Of a stretch of DNA of 33,960 nt, positions 1 to 5,786 are shown piece after piece (positions within the stretch are counted from its first letter, which is position 1; each line of letters starts with the position of its first letter). The position numbers and the translations under genes are program-made. The DNA lies in contig JAOAFI010000036.1 of assembly GCA_026416375.1 (NCBI GenBank), positions 1 to 33,960 of the forward strand. Reading direction: 5' to 3'. The notes under the pieces were generated by a model. That model worked only from the letters and a program-made list of their open reading frames with translations, searched no databases and was not told the DNA's origin. The DNA comes from Patescibacteria group bacterium. Its GTDB lineage: Bacteria > Patescibacteriota > Microgenomatia > UBA1406 > GWC2-37-13.

Positions 1-978
1 ATTTAATTGGTCAAATAAAAAACCATTTTTTCCATCAATAATATATTCAGGTATTCCGCCGGAATTATAAGCAATGACAGGAATGCCATATCCCATTGCC
101 TCAACGCAGGCAATACCAAACTCTTCATCGCGGGAAGCAAAGAAAAAAGCTTTCGCGCCTGAGATGATTTTTTCAAACTGGCTGTCAGGAAGATTGCCTA
201 AAAATTCAACGGTTTTGCCGGCAATTGAGCGAAGATATTTTTCCTCCCGGCCAGTACCGATGATTTTTAAATTAAATTTTTCTTTGTTGGCAGCGTGAAT
301 TAAAATATCAATGTGTTTTGGCCGGGTAAGACGAGAGATGGTAATAAAATAATTTGAAATTTTAAATTTTAAATTTGAAGTTTTTTTAGGGATTGATACT
401 GGCGGATAAATAACAGTTGATTTTCGGCGATAAAATTTTTCAATTCGGCGTTGAGTTTCTTTAGAGTTGGCGATTAAAAAGTCAGGCCTTTGGCTTGATT
501 GATAGTCCCAAAGACGCAAAAAATGATTAACAATCATGCCGTATATTTTTATTGGTAGATATTTTTGCCATTCAATAGCTGTTTCATAGCCGTATAAATA
601 ACGGGGAGGATGATGGATATAGCTTATATGGATTGTCGGCTTTTTAGTGATTATTCCTTTTGACATCCAGCTTCCTGATGAAGATATAACTAAATCATAT
701 TTTGAAAAATTAAAACTTTCCCAGATTAAAGGAGTTAAAAAACGAAATGGAGAATAAAAGCGATTAATAATTGGAATTTTTCCAAACCAAGAAACATATA
801 TTTTCCAATTTTTAAATAAATTTTTATGAGAACCAAGAGAGTTTATATTAAATGATGTTGTGTAAATATCAGCTTGGGGAAAAATTTTTTTAAAAGAAAC
901 AAGAACTCTTTCTGCACCGCCAAATTCTAAGAGTTGATCATGAACAAGAGCGACTTTTAATTTTTTAATATTTTTCAT
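1..978 (-). CDS. Glycosyltransferase family 4 (partial, C-terminus outside window)
   Basis: The gene reads leftwards from ATG at 978 and is still open at base 1, so about 326 residues are visible and the C-terminal tail is missing. The N-terminus KVALVHDQLLEFGGAERVL is the typical first Rossmann strand and GGAER loop of GT4 (GT-B) enzymes. Near the visible end is the EX7E-type motif DEEFGIACVEAMGYGIPVIA, which binds the nucleotide-sugar donor. These enzymes transfer a sugar from a nucleotide donor to a polysaccharide or lipid-linked acceptor at the cytoplasmic membrane face. The acceptor cannot be told from sequence. It diverges from uppP, which fits an envelope role. A 7-bp tandem array (352-379) encodes the in-frame stretch SNLKFKISN between the two domains. 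Family assignment is firm; substrate is unknown. Confidence 0.9.
   Translation of the reverse strand, partial: MKNIKKLKVALVHDQLLEFGGAERVLVSFKKIFPQADIYTTSFNINSLGSHKNLFKNWKIYVSWFGKIPIINRFYSPFRFLTPLIWESFNFSKYDLVISSSGSWMSKGIITKKPTIHISYIHHPPRYLYGYETAIEWQKYLPIKIYGMIVNHFLRLWDYQSSQRPDFLIANSKETQRRIEKFYRRKSTVIYPPVSIPKKTSNLKFKISNYFITISRLTRPKHIDILIHAANKEKFNLKIIGTGREEKYLRSIAGKTVEFLGNLPDSQFEKIISGAKAFFFASRDEEFGIACVEAMGYGIPVIAYNSGGIPEYIIDGKNGFLFDQLN
352..379. repeat. Heptamer tandem array inside the GT4 gene (4 units)
   Basis: Four contiguous 7-bp units read ATTTGAA, ATTTTAA, ATTTTAA and ATTTGAA. The 30-base block 351-380 differs at only one position from 31151-31180 inside recJ, an unrelated gene. On the coding strand it gives SNLKFKISN without breaking the frame. 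Confidence 0.85.
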
Positions 979-1017
979 TTTTTAGGTTTATTTTTAATAA
1001 GATAAGTTTTTTTATAT

Positions 1018-1023
1018 TATAAT
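1018..1023 (+). promoter_or_regulatory. -10 box of uppP predicting a leaderless mRNA
   Basis: A perfect TATAAT ends six bases before the uppP ATG at 1030, so the usual start point (seven bases past the box) falls on the A of the start codon. No Shine-Dalgarno is present. The same geometry recurs before rmuC and, within 2-3 bases, before dedA, aspS and recJ. Confidence 0.6.
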
Positions 1024-1029
1024 TTATAA

Positions 1030-1812
1030 ATGGATTTTATTCATGTTTTGATTTTAGGGGCGGTTGAGGGGTTGACTGAATTTTTACCTGTATCTTCAAC
1101 CGCTCATTTAATTATTACTTCAAAATTATTAAAAATTCCTCAGAGCGATTTTTTAAAAGTTTTTGAGGTGGTGATTCAGTCGGGAGCGATATTGTCAGTA
1201 ATTTTTTTATATTTTAATTATTTGCTGAAAAATAGAAAAATTATAAGACATATTTTAATTTCATTTTTGCCAACAGCAGTTATTGGATTTTTTCTTCATA
1301 AGATAATTAAAAATATTTTTTTTGAGTCTTTTGCTTTGATTGTTTTTAGTTTGTTTTTAGTTGGTGTTTTTTTTATTATTTTTGAAAAATTAGCAGAAAA
1401 AAAGAAAATTATTTTAAAGAAGGAATTAAAAGAATTAAATTTTTTTGATAGTTTTTTGATTGGTTTTTTTCAGTCATTGGCGGTTGTTCCTGGAGTGTCA
1501 AGAGCTGGAGCAGTGATTTTGGGAATGATGGGGTTGGAGTATAGGCGGGAGGAAGCAACTACTTATTCTTTTTTGCTGGCAGTGCCAACAATTATTTCAG
1601 CTGGAGCGCTTGATATTTATAAAGAAAAAGAATTGATTTTTTCAAGTTTAGATAATTTTTGGATTTTGTCTTTTGGTTTTTTAGTTTCTTTTGTTTTTGC
1701 TTTTTTTTCAGTAAAGTGGTTTATTGATTTTGTTAAAAAAAAATCTTTAGTTATTTTTGGAGTTTATAGAATAATTTTAGCTTTTGTTTTGTTTTTAATA
1801 GTTTTTATGTAA
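1030..1812 (+). CDS. uppP: Undecaprenyl-diphosphatase UppP/BacA
   Basis: This 260-residue polytopic membrane protein has both UppP signatures: EGLTEFLPVSSTAHL at about residues 13-27 and PGVSRAGAVILG at about 154-165. The conserved Glu of the first motif and the Ser-Arg of the second form the active site. The enzyme dephosphorylates undecaprenyl diphosphate to the monophosphate carrier used for peptidoglycan and surface glycan export. Length matches the family (about 265-275). It sits opposite a GT4 glycosyltransferase, and ddl and dacA elsewhere in the window also point to a peptidoglycan wall. The start codon is fixed by the -10 box that ends six bases upstream. No gene overlaps it. Confidence 0.95.
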   Translation: MDFIHVLILGAVEGLTEFLPVSSTAHLIITSKLLKIPQSDFLKVFEVVIQSGAILSVIFLYFNYLLKNRKIIRHILISFLPTAVIGFFLHKIIKNIFFESFALIVFSLFLVGVFFIIFEKLAEKKKIILKKELKELNFFDSFLIGFFQSLAVVPGVSRAGAVILGMMGLEYRREEATTYSFLLAVPTIISAGALDIYKEKELIFSSLDNFWILSFGFLVSFVFAFFSVKWFIDFVKKKSLVIFGVYRIILAFVLFLIVFM

Positions 1813-1892
1813 ATTAATTTTTTTCTTGCTTTTTTTAAATTAAGTTGGTGTTCGATATCATAATTGTTTAAAAACTCTGCTTTTTCTCATAG

Positions 1893-1901
1893 TGATATAA
1901 T
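1893..1901 (+). promoter_or_regulatory. Extended -10 promoter of tRNA-Arg/tRNA-Ala
   Basis: TGATATAAT is an extended -10 (TGn before TATAAT). The predicted start near 1908 leaves about ten bases before the tRNA-Arg 5' end. The 12-base block TGATATAATTAT recurs exactly before tRNA-Ile, and its first 11 bases recur in both arms of the palindrome at 2839-2878. Confidence 0.6.
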
Positions 1902-1917
1902 TATAAAATAATTTTTT

Positions 1918-1989
1918 GTCTCCGTAGTTTAATGGATAGAATAAGGGCTTCCGGAGCCTTTGATGAGAGTTCGATTCTCTCCGGAGACA
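1918..1989 (+). tRNA. tRNA-Arg (CCG)
   Basis: The cloverleaf closes with acceptor arms GTCTCCG (1918-1924) and CGGAGAC (1982-1988) and discriminator A. The anticodon loop TTCCGGA gives CCG, reading CGG. The T-loop is TTCGATT. The 3' CCA is not encoded. It is followed 16 bases later by tRNA-Ala and probably shares its transcript. Confidence 0.93.
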
Positions 1990-2005
1990 CTTATAATTTT
2001 TTTTT

Positions 2006-2076
2006 GGGCCTATGGTTTAACGGCAGAACGCAGCGTTCGCATCGCTGAGATCGGAGTTCAATTCTCCGTAGGTCCA
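2006..2076 (+). tRNA. tRNA-Ala (CGC)
   Basis: Acceptor arms GGGCCTA and TAGGTCC contain the G3:U70 wobble pair that is the alanine identity element. Anticodon loop TTCGCAT gives CGC, reading GCG. T-arm is CGGAG/CTCCG around TTCAATT; discriminator is A; no encoded CCA. It lies between tRNA-Arg and yjbQ, which starts 27 bases downstream and is probably cotranscribed. Confidence 0.93.
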
Positions 2077-2103
2077 CTAGTTTATTAGTTAGTAAAAATT
2101 TTT

Positions 2104-2520
2104 ATGAAATCATATACAAAATACTTAACAATAAAAACTAATAAAAAAATCGAAATTATTAATATCACTAAACAAGTAAAAGAAGCCTTAGAAGAAAGTG
2201 GAATAAAAGAAGGATTGTGTTTGATAAATTCAATGCACATTACTTCGTCTGTTTTTATCAATGATGAAGAAGAGGGTTTAAAAAAAGATTTTATTGATTG
2301 GCTTGAAAATCTAGCCCCTTATGATTATCATCGATGGAAGCATAATTTAACAGGTGAAGATAATGCCCACGTTCATTTAAAAAGAACAATAATGGGTAGA
2401 GAAGTGGTTATAGCTATAACAGAGGGTAATTTTGATTTTGGTCCTTGGGAAGAAATTTTTTATGGAGAGTTTGATGGAAATCGTGAAAAAAAAGTGCTTA
2501 TCAAAATTATTGGAGAATGA
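2104..2520 (+). CDS. yjbQ: YjbQ / UPF0047 family protein
   Basis: At 138 residues this matches the length of the YjbQ (UPF0047) family, small trimeric proteins with a conserved His-rich pocket. Visible hallmarks are [13 protein letters not shown] (about 44-56), YDYHRWKHN (about 73-81), [12 protein letters not shown] (about 87-98) and the C-terminal [15 protein letters not shown]. Some members show weak thiamine-phosphate-synthase-like activity, but the physiological function is unsettled, so only the family is claimed. It lies inside a tRNA cluster with no Shine-Dalgarno and is probably expressed from the tRNA-Arg promoter. Its TGA stop (2518-2520) forms the first three bases of the extended -10 of the next tRNA unit and shows that TGA terminates translation in this genome. 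Confidence 0.88.
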   Translation: MKSYTKYLTIKTNKKIEIINITKQVKEALEESGIKEGLCLINSMHITSSVFINDEEEGLKKDFIDWLENLAPYDYHRWKHNLTGEDNAHVHLKRTIMGREVVIAITEGNFDFGPWEEIFYGEFDGNREKKVLIKIIGE

Positions 2521-2526
2521 TATAAT
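2518..2526 (+). promoter_or_regulatory. Extended -10 promoter of tRNA-Ile-Phe-Gly, overlapping the yjbQ stop
   Basis: TGATATAAT begins exactly at the yjbQ stop codon. The predicted start near 2533 lies seven bases before tRNA-Ile. The box and its downstream bases match the tRNA-Arg promoter. Confidence 0.6.
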
Positions 2527-2539
2527 TATTTTATTATAA

Positions 2540-2611
2540 GCGTCTGTAGCTCAGCGGTAGAGCACTACTCTTATAAAGTAGGAGTCCTTGGTTCGAATCC
2601 AAGCAGACGCA
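2540..2611 (+). tRNA. tRNA-Ile (UAU)
   Basis: Acceptor arms GCGTCTG (2540-2546) and CAGACGC (2604-2610) pair perfectly, with discriminator A. The anticodon stem CTACT/AGTAG encloses loop CTTATAA, so U33 precedes anticodon TAT. T-arm is CTTGG/CCAAG around TTCGAAT. Most bacteria read AUA with a CAU-anticodon tRNA modified to lysidine by TilS; a genomically encoded UAU is uncommon and could make TilS dispensable. CCA is not encoded. Confidence 0.92.
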
Positions 2612-2630
2612 CATTTAATTTTTTAAAAAT

Positions 2631-2703
2631 GCCGAGGTAGCCAAGGTGGTCACGGCGGGGGTCTGAAAAACCTCAGATGTCAGTTCGACTCTGACCCTCG
2701 GCA
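2631..2703 (+). tRNA. tRNA-Phe (GAA)
   Basis: Acceptor arms GCCGAGG and CCTCGGC pair perfectly with discriminator A. The anticodon stem GGGGT/ACCTC (one G:U pair) encloses CTGAAAA, giving GAA. T-arm is GTCAG/CTGAC around TTCGACT. No encoded CCA. It is 19 bases after tRNA-Ile in the same unit. Confidence 0.9.
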
Positions 2704-2708
2704 CAAAA

Positions 2709-2780
2709 GCGGTGGTAGTTCAGTGGTAGAATGTCTCCTTGCCAAGGAGAAGGTCGTGGGTTCAAATCCCATCCACCGCT
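2709..2780 (+). tRNA. tRNA-Gly (GCC)
   Basis: Acceptor arms GCGGTGG and CCACCGC pair perfectly and the discriminator is T, as in bacterial tRNA-Gly. The anticodon stem TCTCC/GGAGA encloses TTGCCAA, giving GCC. It closes the tRNA unit; a run of seven T follows at once (about 2784-2790). No encoded CCA. Confidence 0.93.
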
Positions 2781-2838
2781 CATTTTTTTATTTTTTAAGC
2801 TTTCGTTTTATTTTTTTAATAATAAAAAATAAATGTAA

Positions 2839-2878
2839 ATTGATATAATTACACGCGATCGCGTGTAATTATATCAAT
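2839..2878. repeat. 40-bp perfect palindrome with GC-rich core
   Basis: Every base from 2839 to 2858 pairs with 2859 to 2878, with no spacer. The core ACACGCGATCGCGTGT (2851-2866) is strikingly GC-rich in this AT-rich DNA. Each arm holds TGATATAATTA, an extended -10 motif, pointing into the core from both sides. In minus-strand transcripts the hairpin would be followed by U-rich sequence, so it may terminate the operon ending at 2907. It may equally be an operator or a pair of facing promoters. Confidence 0.9.
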
Positions 2879-2906
2879 AAAAAAATGTATCAAAAAAATA
2901 CGGAGA

Positions 2907-3479
2907 TTATTTTAAGTGGTTTTTTATAAAAATCATTAACCACAAAAATCCAATTAACATATAAAAAATTTCAAAAACACCATTAAAATTTCCGCTTAAA
3001 AAAAATAAAAAAATACTAATAATTTGAATTATTAAAAGATTATTTGTAAAGTAAATGAATTTTTCGCTTTTAGTTAATTTTGCCATTAAAAATTCGCTTA
3101 TTGAAAAAGTAATAAATAATATACTGACAATTATTATGTGAATTATTTCATATTGAGATGATGGAAAAAACCCAAGCGCCCCAAAACACATAACCGCCGT
3201 TATCCAAAAAATTGCTGTTGGCGAATAAAAAGGGAGTTTAAAATATTTAAAAACATATAAACCAAAACTCAAATCCATAAGCGATTTTATAAAAAAAGTA
3301 GCATTAAAATAACTAAGTTTTTCTTGATTTAAAAATTTGCTTAATGCGGAGATAGTATATTGCTTAAAGTCATAATTTTCTATATTTTGGCTAAAATAAA
3401 AACTTGAGGTAATAAAAAAAATAATTGATAAAATAGCATTGTATTTAAAAATTATTAATTTTGATTTTTTACCTTCCAT
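2907..3479 (-). CDS. Six-TM membrane protein, DUF998-like
   Basis: This 190-residue protein is almost entirely hydrophobic, with about six membrane segments joined by short charged loops. The stretch YTISALSKF after the first segment and the SLMDLSFGLYVF segment resemble the DUF998 family of integral membrane proteins, whose function is not established. That resemblance is from memory of the pattern and is tentative. The gene starts at ATG 3479, 15 bases after the Nudix stop, and is the last gene of the unit tRNA-Ser - GT2 - Nudix - this gene. The 40-bp palindrome lies 28 bases beyond its stop. There is no signal peptide cleavage motif and no Shine-Dalgarno. Confidence 0.7.
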   Translation of the reverse strand: MEGKKSKLIIFKYNAILSIIFFITSSFYFSQNIENYDFKQYTISALSKFLNQEKLSYFNATFFIKSLMDLSFGLYVFKYFKLPFYSPTAIFWITAVMCFGALGFFPSSQYEIIHIIIVSILFITFSISEFLMAKLTKSEKFIYFTNNLLIIQIISIFLFFLSGNFNGVFEIFYMLIGFLWLMIFIKNHLK

Positions 3480-3494
3480 TTTTAATTTTTTTGT

Positions 3495-3992
3495 TTAAAT
3501 AGATAAGATCTTTTTTAATTTTAATATTTCATTAAAAGCTTTTTTATCAGAAGAATAAGAAAGTGTTTTTTTTATTTCTTTTTCAGTTAAGAATTTAGCA
3601 TCACTCATTTCCCAATCATGATTTTTAGGATCGCCTGACAAATATTCCATTAAAAAATAATAAACAGTTTTTTTTACCAGAATATTTTCATTTGTTTTTC
3701 CTCCATGAGGAGAGTTTTTCCATTGATATTGATAAAAAACTTTGATAGGTTTGGGATAAACGATCTTAGCTTTTACTCCGCCTTCTTCTTCAACTTCTCT
3801 TAAAGCTGCTTCCTCCATTAATTCATTATTTTTTTTATCTGCAATAAGTCCTTTCGGAAAAACCCAGCCTTTATGTTGGGAATGCTGACAAATAAGCCAA
3901 AGAGTTTTATTTTCTGTTTTTTTAAAAACAATTCCTCCAGCTGATATTTCATATTTAATTTTTAATTTATTGTTTTTATTTTTTGCTTCCAT
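3495..3992 (-). CDS. Nudix hydrolase
   Basis: The 165-residue protein opens its domain with ISAGGIVFKK and carries a Nudix box running from PKGLIADKKNNELM to AALREVEEEGGV (about 60-85). Compared with the canonical GX5EX7REUXEEXGU spacing, the distance from the first Gly to the Arg-Glu pair is three residues longer, a loop insertion seen in some family branches. The REVEEEGG core that binds the metal ions is intact. Nudix enzymes hydrolyse a nucleoside diphosphate linked to another group; the substrate (for example a dinucleoside polyphosphate, oxidised dNTP or nucleotide sugar) cannot be told here. It lies 15 bases downstream of a GT2 glycosyltransferase gene, in the same direction. Confidence 0.88.
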   Translation of the reverse strand: MEAKNKNNKLKIKYEISAGGIVFKKTENKTLWLICQHSQHKGWVFPKGLIADKKNNELMEEAALREVEEEGGVKAKIVYPKPIKVFYQYQWKNSPHGGKTNENILVKKTVYYFLMEYLSGDPKNHDWEMSDAKFLTEKEIKKTLSYSSDKKAFNEILKLKKILSI

Positions 3993-4007
3993 AATAAAAT
4001 TAATATT

Positions 4008-4757
4008 TTAATTTTTGATATTTTTATAATATTCTCCTCCCATTTGATAATCAAAAATTGGTTTTTTAATTGGTCCAAAAAATAATTGATATAAAATTGC
4101 TTTAATTGATTTATAAAGGCTTTTTATAATTCCTTCCTTTTCAAATCGTCGAGTAGAAACATAAAGAATAGGATAAGAAAAGACTTTAAATTTAGCTTTA
4201 TTTTTAACTAATCTTTGAATTAATTCAAAATCTTCTCCAAAAATTATTTGTTCATCAAATCCTTTAACTTTATCAAAAAATGTTTTTTTTATTATTATAC
4301 AAGGGCCATTAGCAGAAGGTTTTATTTTTTCAAATAAACTCATAGCTAAATTCATCAAAAAAAATATAATTTTTCCTTTTATTCCTTTTTTTGCTCTATT
4401 CCAGACAGTTAAAGCATCAAGATTATATTTTTGAATTTTTTTATTTATTTCTTCTAAAAAATTTTTTTCTCCAATTTCAACATCAGCATCAAAAAAAATT
4501 AAAAAATCTTTTTTAGCATTTTTAGCGCCAAAATTTCTGGCTTGGGCGACGTTTTTATTTTTTCTTTGAAGAAATAAAAGAGGAATTTGTTTTTTGAAAT
4601 TTAAAGCAATTTCTTTTGTTTTGTCTTTTGAAAAACTATCAACAATAATTACTTGATAATTTTTGTAATTTTGATTTTTAATTGAAGAGAGAAGTATTGA
4701 TAGATTTTTTTCTTCATTTAAAGTTGGGATAACTATTGAAAAAAATATTTTTTTCAT
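4008..4757 (-). CDS. Glycosyltransferase family 2
   Basis: From ATG 4757 the protein is 249 residues and begins MKKIFFSIVIPTLNEEKNL, the standard GT2 (GT-A) N-terminus. Donor-binding VDSFSKDKT, the DxD-type metal site FFDADVEIG (about 90-98) and the acidic GEDFELIQR motif (about 170) are present. The enzyme should transfer a sugar from a nucleotide donor, probably to a surface glycan or lipid carrier. An upstream in-frame ATG would add 27 residues, but those are only a translation of the tRNA-Ser gene, so the start at 4757 is chosen. That start is just two bases past the tRNA 3' end, with no room for a Shine-Dalgarno. Nudix and DUF998-like genes follow 15 bases apart. Confidence 0.9.
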   Translation of the reverse strand: MKKIFFSIVIPTLNEEKNLSILLSSIKNQNYKNYQVIIVDSFSKDKTKEIALNFKKQIPLLFLQRKNKNVAQARNFGAKNAKKDFLIFFDADVEIGEKNFLEEINKKIQKYNLDALTVWNRAKKGIKGKIIFFLMNLAMSLFEKIKPSANGPCIIIKKTFFDKVKGFDEQIIFGEDFELIQRLVKNKAKFKVFSYPILYVSTRRFEKEGIIKSLYKSIKAILYQLFFGPIKKPIFDYQMGGEYYKNIKN

Positions 4758-4759
4758 AG

Positions 4760-4844
4760 CGGAGGGTAGAGGATTTGAACCTCTGTAGGGATTGCTCCCT
4801 CGAGTTTTCGAAACTCGTGCAATTGGCCTCTCTGCCAACCCTCC
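4760..4844 (-). tRNA. tRNA-Ser (CGA)
   Basis: Reading from 4844 to 4760, acceptor arms GGAGGGT and ACCCTCC pair, discriminator is G, and the anticodon stem CGAGT/ACTCG encloses TTCGAAA, giving CGA for UCG codons. A long variable arm marks it as type II. CCA is not encoded. A GT2 gene begins two bases after the 3' end, so tRNA processing would release a nearly leaderless mRNA. Confidence 0.93.
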
Positions 4845-4860
4845 AATTAAAAATTGATAT

Positions 4861-4866
4861 ATTATA
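4861..4866 (-). promoter_or_regulatory. -10 box of the tRNA-Ser/GT2 operon
   Basis: TATAAT on the minus strand puts the start near 4854, ten bases before tRNA-Ser. It is the only visible promoter for the GT2-Nudix-DUF998-like unit. Confidence 0.55.
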
Positions 4867-4909
4867 TTTTACTTTAATCTTAATAAATTTAAAAATAGCT
4901 TTGGTAAAA

Positions 4910-4915
4910 TATAAT
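4910..4915 (+). promoter_or_regulatory. -10 box of tRNA-Cys
   Basis: TATAAT predicts a start near 4922, eleven bases before tRNA-Cys. With the minus-strand box it makes the 88-base gap between the two tRNAs a divergent promoter region. Confidence 0.5.
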
Positions 4916-4932
4916 AAATAAAATAAAAAAAA

Positions 4933-5004
4933 GGCGCGTTGGCGAAGAGGTAACGCAGCTGTCTGCAAAACAGCTATGCGCCGGTTCAAGTCCGGCACGC
5001 GCCT
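4933..5004 (+). tRNA. tRNA-Cys (GCA)
   Basis: Acceptor arms GGCGCGT and ACGCGCC pair perfectly, discriminator is T as expected for Cys, and stem GCTGT/ACAGC encloses CTGCAAA, giving GCA. T-arm is GCCGG/CCGGC around TTCAAGT. No encoded CCA. tRNA-Ser(UGA) follows after 17 bases. Confidence 0.93.
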
Positions 5005-5021
5005 CAAAATATTTTTTTAAA

Positions 5022-5108
5022 GGAGATGTGCCGGAGTGGTTGAACGGGCTGGTCTTGAAAACCAGTATGGCTGAAAGGTCATCGGGGGTTCGAATCCCTC
5101 CATCTCCG
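5022..5108 (+). tRNA. tRNA-Ser (UGA)
   Basis: Acceptor arms GGAGATG and CATCTCC pair, discriminator is G, and stem CTGGT/ACCAG encloses CTTGAAA, giving TGA. A long variable arm is present. T-loop TTCGAAT. No encoded CCA. Probably cotranscribed with tRNA-Cys. Confidence 0.93.
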
Positions 5109-5117
5109 CTTTAAAGA

Positions 5118-5324
5118 CTATTTTTTTATTATTTCTTTTGTTTTATTAATACTTCTAGTTATTTTTATAATTAAAACAAAATTTAATAAAATATAAGAAA
5201 TATTTAATAAAGAATAAAAGAATAAAAATTTTCGGTTAATAATTTCAATTATTAAAACTATTAAGAAAATAAATAGAATTAATATTTCAATAATTTTTAA
5301 CTCTTTTAATTTGTTTTTTTTCAA
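5118..5324 (-). CDS. Small two-TM protein, hypothetical
   Basis: This possible 68-residue protein has a Lys-rich start (MKKNKLKELK), two hydrophobic segments (about 11-28 and 33-54) and a basic tail (RSINKTKEIIKK). That layout suits a small membrane hairpin protein. I do not recognise a family. AT-rich DNA can give Lys/Ile/Phe-rich reading frames by chance, and no promoter or ribosome site is evident. It ends nine bases from tRNA-Ser on the opposite strand. Treat it as a candidate only. Confidence 0.4.
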   Translation of the reverse strand: MKKNKLKELKIIEILILFIFLIVLIIEIINRKFLFFYSLLNISYILLNFVLIIKITRSINKTKEIIKK

Positions 5325-5786
5325 TAAAAATAGATAAAATTATTAAAAATATTAAAAAATAATTAATCTTTATATTTATTATTATGATAATAAATATATA
5401 GTAACAAAACTTTTAAGTTTTATTTTTGAGAAAAAATAAATAAGAATGATTATTCTTTTGAAACAATTGCGCTTTTTGATGGAGGAGAATATCATATCTT
5501 TTAATTAATAAAATTAATAATTAAGAATTTGATTGATAGTATTTAGGATGTATTATTGAGTCTATTTTTAGTGATGATTTTAAAATCAAATCTAAATATT
5601 ATTAAAAAAATAAATACTTAAATTATTTTTATAATTTTTTATAAATAAAAAAAATATTTAATTAAAATTAATTTTTAAATAATAAAAAATAATTTTTTCC
5701 TATTGACATTAATGAAAAATTATTTTAATATATTTTATATTAAAAATTTTAAAATTTATTATAAATTTATTAAAAAATAATATAAA
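5325..5786. other. AT-extreme intergenic region upstream of glnA
   Basis: About 460 bases without a convincing gene. Most is nearly pure A/T. One island, about 5445-5505, has more G and C and includes a short open stretch reading ALFDGGEYHIF before a stop; it may be a decayed gene fragment, but I cannot identify it. The 3' part carries the glnA promoter candidate. Confidence 0.6.
5703..5731 (+). promoter_or_regulatory. Candidate glnA promoter
   Basis: A perfect -35 TTGACA (5703-5708) is followed after 17 bases by TAATAT (5726-5731), a weak -10; TATATT at 5729-5734 is an alternative. It would leave a leader of about 50 bases of almost pure A/T before the ATG at 5787. Confidence 0.5.

Noticed and set aside
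74-298. Plus-strand open frame of 74 codons at the left edge
   Set aside because: It lies wholly inside the minus-strand GT4 gene, which has clear family motifs.
4758-4838. N-terminal extension of the GT2 protein
   Set aside because: The 27 extra residues are a translation of tRNA-Ser(CGA); the GT2 domain itself begins at MKKIFFSIVIP.
4714-5007. Minus-strand frame of 97 codons across two tRNAs
   Set aside because: It covers tRNA-Ser, its promoter region and tRNA-Cys in antisense, and has no protein-like pattern.
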